Below, piece after piece: positions 5,900-8,930 of a stretch of 8,930 nt of DNA. Source of the stretch: Patescibacteria group bacterium (lineage in GTDB: Bacteria; Patescibacteriota; JABMPQ01; JAHIRA01). The notes beneath the pieces were generated by a model that was not told the origin of the DNA, ran no database searches, and saw only the letters and a program-made list of their open reading frames with translations. The position numbers and the translations under genes were made by a program. Where the stretch lies: the NCBI GenBank assembly GCA_018818905.1, contig JAHIRA010000030.1, positions 1 to 8,930 on the forward strand, in the 5' to 3' direction. Numbering within the stretch: the stretch's first letter is position 1; every line of letters begins with the position of its first letter.

Positions 5900-7168
5900 A
5901 TGCCCACAGAAAATCTTGATAAATTCTACAAAGAGTTTGATAAGCAACTAAAAAAAACCAAAGAGGCGGCAGAGAAACTTTCTTTGGCCAAAACTGAAGA
6001 CAAGAATGAAGCCTTGGAAATCTTGGCAGATGAGCTCTTGAAGTCTAGCCAATCTATTATTGCCGCCAATAAAAAGGACTTGGCAGCGGCCACAAAAATC
6101 AAGCTTCCCAAGGCAAAGTACCAACGATTGGTTCTTGATAAAAAAGGGCTTGAGAAAATGGCGTCCGACATCAGAGAAATTGCCAAGCTTCAGGACCCTA
6201 TTGGCTCAGCCAAAACTATCAAGCGACCCAATGGATTGGTGATTGAAAAACGCCACATTCCTCTTGGTGTCATTGCCATTATTTATGAATCCCGACCAAA
6301 CGTTACAACTGACGTGGTTGCCCTATGTATCAAGTCTGGTAACGCAACAATTCTTAGAGGTGGCGAAGAAGCTATTCACACCAACAATGCCCTCTATCAG
6401 GTTGTCAAAAAAGCTCTCAAGAAAAGTAAGCTACCAGTTGATGTGGTCTACTCTATCCCCCGGACTGAAAGAGAAATCATAGAATACTTCCTCAAAAAGG
6501 ATCAGGATATTGATCTGATTGTCCCCCGTGGTGGCGAGGGTTTGATCAAGTTTGTTTTGAAACATACCACCATTCCAATTATCAGACATGACCGAGGACT
6601 AACGCAGATGTATGTTGACGCAACAGCTGACATTAAAAAATCTATCCCCATATGTTTGACAGCCAAGACTTCCAAGCCTTCTGCCTGCAATGCAGTTGAA
6701 AACATTTATATTCACCAAGATATTGTTCCAGAATTCTTGCCAAAACTGGCCATAGCTTTTAACAAAGCTAAAGTGGAGATGAGGGGTTGTGACAAAACTC
6801 AGAAGATTATCAAATGTGTTCCGGCAACGATAGAAGATCTGGACACCGAGTATCTTGATCTAATTGTGACTATCAAAATTGTTAGCAATGTTAGTGAGGG
6901 TATTCGGTTAGTAAAGAAATATTCTTCCGGACTATCCGATGCTATTCTAACTGAAGATTATACAAACGCCAGAAGGTTCACCAATGAAGTTGATTCGGCA
7001 GCAGTTTATGTCAACGCTTCAACTCGCTTCACCGATGGCAATGAATTTGGCAAAGGAGCCGAGATGGGTATTGGGACCCAGAAACTTCACGCCAGAGGTC
7101 CTGTTGGCCCCAAAGAATTAACCACTGTCAAATACGTAGTGACTGGAGACGGTCAATACAGAGAATAA
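5900..7168 (+). CDS. proA: Gamma-glutamyl phosphate reductase, second enzyme of proline synthesis
   Basis: ProA reduces gamma-glutamyl phosphate with NADPH to glutamate semialdehyde, which cyclises to pyrroline-5-carboxylate. The 422-residue product belongs to the aldehyde dehydrogenase superfamily. Motifs in order: KRHIPLGVIAIIYESRPNVT, SGNATILRGGEEAIHTN, DLIVPRGGEGLIKF, IPIIRHDRGLTQMYVD, KTSKPSACNAVENIYIH with catalytic C263, and near the end NASTRFTDGNEFGKGAEMGI followed by HARGPVGPKELTT. Length and motifs match intact family members. It lies 16 bp after proB; the ribosome binding site is weak. An intrinsic terminator follows 8 bp after the stop, so the operon ends here. proC, needed for the last step, is not in the window. 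Confidence 0.96.
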   Translation: MPTENLDKFYKEFDKQLKKTKEAAEKLSLAKTEDKNEALEILADELLKSSQSIIAANKKDLAAATKIKLPKAKYQRLVLDKKGLEKMASDIREIAKLQDPIGSAKTIKRPNGLVIEKRHIPLGVIAIIYESRPNVTTDVVALCIKSGNATILRGGEEAIHTNNALYQVVKKALKKSKLPVDVVYSIPRTEREIIEYFLKKDQDIDLIVPRGGEGLIKFVLKHTTIPIIRHDRGLTQMYVDATADIKKSIPICLTAKTSKPSACNAVENIYIHQDIVPEFLPKLAIAFNKAKVEMRGCDKTQKIIKCVPATIEDLDTEYLDLIVTIKIVSNVSEGIRLVKKYSSGLSDAILTEDYTNARRFTNEVDSAAVYVNASTRFTDGNEFGKGAEMGIGTQKLHARGPVGPKELTTVKYVVTGDGQYRE

Positions 7169-7175
7169 AAATTTC

Positions 7176-7208
7176 AAAAAACTGCCCATAATTCCAAGGC
7201 AGTTTTTT
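7176..7208 (+). terminator. Intrinsic terminator after proBA
   Basis: AAAAAACTGCC (7176-7186) and GGCAGTTTTTT (7198-7208) form a perfect 11-bp stem with an 11-nt loop, and the right arm ends in six T. The A/T part is symmetric, so it could work in both directions, though no minus-strand gene needs it here. Confidence 0.9.
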
Positions 7209-7214
7209 GATACA

Positions 7215-7250
7215 TTGACCAAAAACATCAAACAAGATAGTCTATATAGT
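7215..7250 (+). promoter_or_regulatory. Promoter region of the radical SAM gene, exact boxes uncertain
   Basis: TTGACC (7215-7220) is a good -35 box, but candidate -10 boxes are badly spaced: GATAGT (7236-7241) at 15 bp and TATATA (7243-7248) at 22 bp. TATAGT (7245-7250) is the best -10 by sequence but has no matching -35. ATAGTC is directly repeated at 7237-7242 and 7246-7251. A poor promoter of this kind often depends on an activator or is remodelled by a regulator; that is inference. Confidence 0.35.
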
Positions 7251-7264
7251 CAACTTTTGTTGAC
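7249..7264. promoter_or_regulatory. Inverted repeat GTCAAC-TTTT-GTTGAC, possible operator
   Basis: Perfect 6-bp arms at 7249-7254 and 7259-7264 flank TTTT. It overlaps or follows the candidate -10 boxes and ends 28 bp before the ATG of the radical SAM gene, where a repressor site would be expected. No family of regulator is assigned. It differs from the GTTAG/CTAAC palindrome of the iron operon. As RNA it could also form a small hairpin in the leader. Confidence 0.45.
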
Positions 7265-7282
7265 GTGAACTTTGAAAACCAA

Positions 7283-7288
7283 AGGAGG
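7283..7288 (+). promoter_or_regulatory. Strong Shine-Dalgarno that fixes the start at 7293
   Basis: AGGAGG, inside AAAGGAGG, lies 4 nt before the ATG at 7293. A TTG at 7272 would extend the frame by seven residues but would put this site inside the gene. Confidence 0.85.
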
Positions 7289-7292
7289 AATC

Positions 7293-8867
7293 ATGACACT
7301 CCGAGTAATGGCAGTTTCTGCACCGGAATATCCGCGTGGAAAAACATACACTGATTCTCTTTCAAGTCCTACTCCCGTTAGCCTCTACAATGCCTGCAGA
7401 CAAGCAGCCATGTTGGCCGAAGATGGGATTGGGGCCTGGGGAGTAAGTAATTGGCATTGCCCAAGAGAAGAGCGAGCCAAGACTTTTCTGTTGATGAGAT
7501 CATTCCAAGAAGAAGCAGATGTATTTCGGGCTATGCTTGAACGCATCAAACCAAATTTGCTTTTGATTGGAGCTATGACGATTTGTCTACCAGGAGCCAT
7601 TGAATGTGCCAAAATTGCTAAGGAAATGTTTGGCCCCAAAATTGCTACAGTCCTTGGTGGAAAACATGTCAATGAAAGCTTTTTTCTTCAGAAAGGCAGT
7701 GACACTCCACAACATCACCCAAGCTCTCCACTCAGACTCATGGCTGAAAGAGAAATTGAGCCAGTGTTTGATGTGGTTTTTTCTGGAGAAGCAGAGTTCG
7801 TAATCCCTCTCATTGGCGAGATAGTTTACCAACTGAAGCACTCCGGGGCAAACAATCTAGGTCAATCTCTTGGACAAAAATTACTTAGTCACAAAAATGC
7901 TAATACTCCTGGCAGTTGGCTTATGGGGTCACTTCAAGCAGGAGTCATTGAAACCCTTAGCAGTAACGGCATTCCTTTTGATCGCAACAATTTACCAACA
8001 CCAGCCAAAATGTTTGGGGTCGAAGGTTGCTTTGATGTTTTTGGACCCAATTCTATTACTGGTCACGCCTTCAGCGACATAGGTTCTGGTTGTGTTTTTG
8101 ATTGCGGATATTGCAGCGAAAGAAGAAGTATAGCTGATTCTCCATTGCAAACAGAGTCAGCTGCCCTTCGTCTGGTCAGGCAATTCCAAGATATTTGTGC
8201 AGTGGTCGCAAGGGATCATATTGGCAAAAATGCCAGTGCCTTCGTCGAAGATTCTATTATGCTTGGAGGAATTGCTACCCAACTGGAAGTCTTGGCTTAT
8301 CTTCTAGAAATCAACCCTTTCCAGATCAGTTTTGGCGGTCAATTAACAATCGACATTGCCATTAAGCTGCTAAAGGAAAAACCAGAGATTATTAAAAGAC
8401 TTTTTGACAAAGGTTTTATGTACCTCTTTGTAGGACTTGAAACCCTTGACCCCGGCTTAATTGGAGGTTTTAGCAAAGACATTAGTAACCACTCTTGGAT
8501 GACAAGAGCAAATTCTGTTATCAAAGACTACACGAGGATTGGTTTCAAAATTGGCGTCTCGGTTTTGTTTGGCCTGGGTGAAAGCCAGCAACAAAGATTA
8601 GCTCTATTGGAACAAGTTGGAAAGTGGAAGAGCGAACATGGAAACCCTATTGCCGTTAGCGCCAACTGGGCCGTCCAACACCCCCTTCGAGGTCAAGATC
8701 ATCAGAGCAACTATCGCTATCTGAGTTGGCCGGTACAGTCTCCAGAATACTTAGAGGCTTTTAGAGATTTTGGAGAAGCTTCTGAAGTTTACAACCTTCC
8801 AGGAGTAGAAAAACCATCGCTTGCAGAGCTTCTAGAACTCAAACGTGCTTTGCAGGCTTGCTGTTAA
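7293..8867 (+). CDS. Radical SAM protein with N-terminal cobalamin-binding-like domain, substrate unknown
   Basis: The 524-residue protein has the layout of class B radical SAM enzymes. Residues about 5-175 resemble a B12-binding Rossmann domain: PNLLLIGAMTICLPGAIECAKIAKE (87-111), then IATVLGGKHVNE (117-128) and DVVFSGEAEFVIPLI (160-174). The histidine motif DxHxxG, which ligates cobalt in methionine-synthase-like proteins, is absent, as in many members of this class. A linker NLPTPAKMFG (233-242) leads into the radical SAM barrel, where GCVFDCGYC has the cluster-binding CxxxCxxC (C267, C271, C274). Further barrel elements are AFVEDSIMLGG, ISFGGQLTIDIA, FMYLFVGLETLDP and GFKIGVSVLFGLGES. The protein ends in two cysteines (C523, C524). 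It binds a [4Fe-4S] cluster and S-adenosylmethionine; the reaction (methylation, ring change or other) cannot be told. It stands between the proBA terminator and a partly visible gene 43 bp downstream, which may be its operon partner. Confidence 0.85.
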   Translation: MTLRVMAVSAPEYPRGKTYTDSLSSPTPVSLYNACRQAAMLAEDGIGAWGVSNWHCPREERAKTFLLMRSFQEEADVFRAMLERIKPNLLLIGAMTICLPGAIECAKIAKEMFGPKIATVLGGKHVNESFFLQKGSDTPQHHPSSPLRLMAEREIEPVFDVVFSGEAEFVIPLIGEIVYQLKHSGANNLGQSLGQKLLSHKNANTPGSWLMGSLQAGVIETLSSNGIPFDRNNLPTPAKMFGVEGCFDVFGPNSITGHAFSDIGSGCVFDCGYCSERRSIADSPLQTESAALRLVRQFQDICAVVARDHIGKNASAFVEDSIMLGGIATQLEVLAYLLEINPFQISFGGQLTIDIAIKLLKEKPEIIKRLFDKGFMYLFVGLETLDPGLIGGFSKDISNHSWMTRANSVIKDYTRIGFKIGVSVLFGLGESQQQRLALLEQVGKWKSEHGNPIAVSANWAVQHPLRGQDHQSNYRYLSWPVQSPEYLEAFRDFGEASEVYNLPGVEKPSLAELLELKRALQACC

Positions 8868-8886
8868 ATCTGAGGCCTGCTACAAT
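8852..8886 (+). promoter_or_regulatory. Weak hairpin and possible promoter between the last two genes
   Basis: GCAGGC (8852-8857) and GCCTGC (8875-8880) could pair across a 17-nt loop, partly inside the radical SAM gene; no T-run follows, so termination is doubtful. TACAAT (8881-8886) is a good -10 box, with TTGCTG (8858-8863) 17 bp upstream, only 3 of 6 to the -35 consensus. The last gene may therefore have its own promoter or be read through. Confidence 0.25.
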
Positions 8887-8910
8887 TTCCGTGAAAGGAG
8901 AACAACTATT

Positions 8911-8930
8911 ATGGAAATTAAAATCAGCGA
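8911..8930 (+). CDS. Start of a further gene, cut by window end
   Basis: AGGAG (8896-8900) lies 10 nt before an ATG at 8911, which opens MEIKIS up to the window edge. The spacing is at the long end of the usual range. It follows the radical SAM gene by 43 bp on the same strand and may be its operon partner. Six residues are too few to name a product. Confidence 0.55.

Noticed and set aside
5926..6186. Minus-strand open frame of 86 codons inside proA
   Set aside because: It is antisense to a well-conserved part of proA, with no ribosome binding site or recognisable product.
7272..7292. TTG start of the radical SAM gene
   Set aside because: It would place AGGAGG inside the coding region; that site is correctly spaced for the ATG at 7293.

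Overview
The window looks like chromosomal DNA from an anaerobic or facultatively anaerobic, uncultured-type bacterium of moderate to low GC. The standard code is in use: every gene ends on a normal stop and none has in-frame TGA. Supporting points are an oxygen-independent class III ribonucleotide reductase, a ferrous-iron uptake operon and a radical SAM enzyme. Short G/C-rich hairpin repeats and the small gene set are compatible with a Patescibacteria/CPR-like genome, but that placement is a guess and no ribosomal marker is present. No rRNA, tRNA, CRISPR array, transposase or phage gene was found.

Layout: (1) 1-1026, minus strand: N-terminal half of nrdD (anaerobic ribonucleoside-triphosphate reductase), cut by the window edge, with a good promoter at 1096-1124. 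(2) 1027-1523: about 500 bp without a credible gene, holding two inverted copies of a 38-bp C/G-rich hairpin repeat and two other hairpins. (3) 4243-1524, minus strand: an operon of a DtxR/MntR-type metal repressor, feoA and feoB. A near-perfect 24-bp palindrome sits over the repressor's first ATG, directly after the -10 box, and is the likely autoregulatory operator. (4) 4672-4346, minus strand: an unrecognised 108-residue protein with a strong ribosome binding site and its own terminator. (5) 4810-7168, plus strand: proB and proA, the first two steps of proline synthesis, closed by an intrinsic terminator. The proB promoter overlaps the divergent promoter of the 108-residue gene. (6) 7293-8867, plus strand: a radical SAM protein with an N-terminal cobalamin-binding-like domain, preceded by a perfect inverted repeat near the expected transcription start. 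The next gene begins at 8911 and is cut by the window end.

How they work together: the repressor probably senses Fe2+ or Mn2+ and shuts down its own operon, so FeoA and FeoB import ferrous iron only when metal is scarce. This fits neighbours that use iron-sulfur clusters: NrdD needs an Fe-S activase, which lies outside the window, and the radical SAM enzyme carries its own cluster site. ProB and ProA form a separate biosynthetic unit; proC is not in the window. The most unusual points are the loss of the guanine-specificity aspartate in the FeoB G4 motif, the operator over the repressor start, a His in place of Cys/Glu in the repressor metal site, and the uncharacterised radical SAM gene with its own operator-like palindrome.
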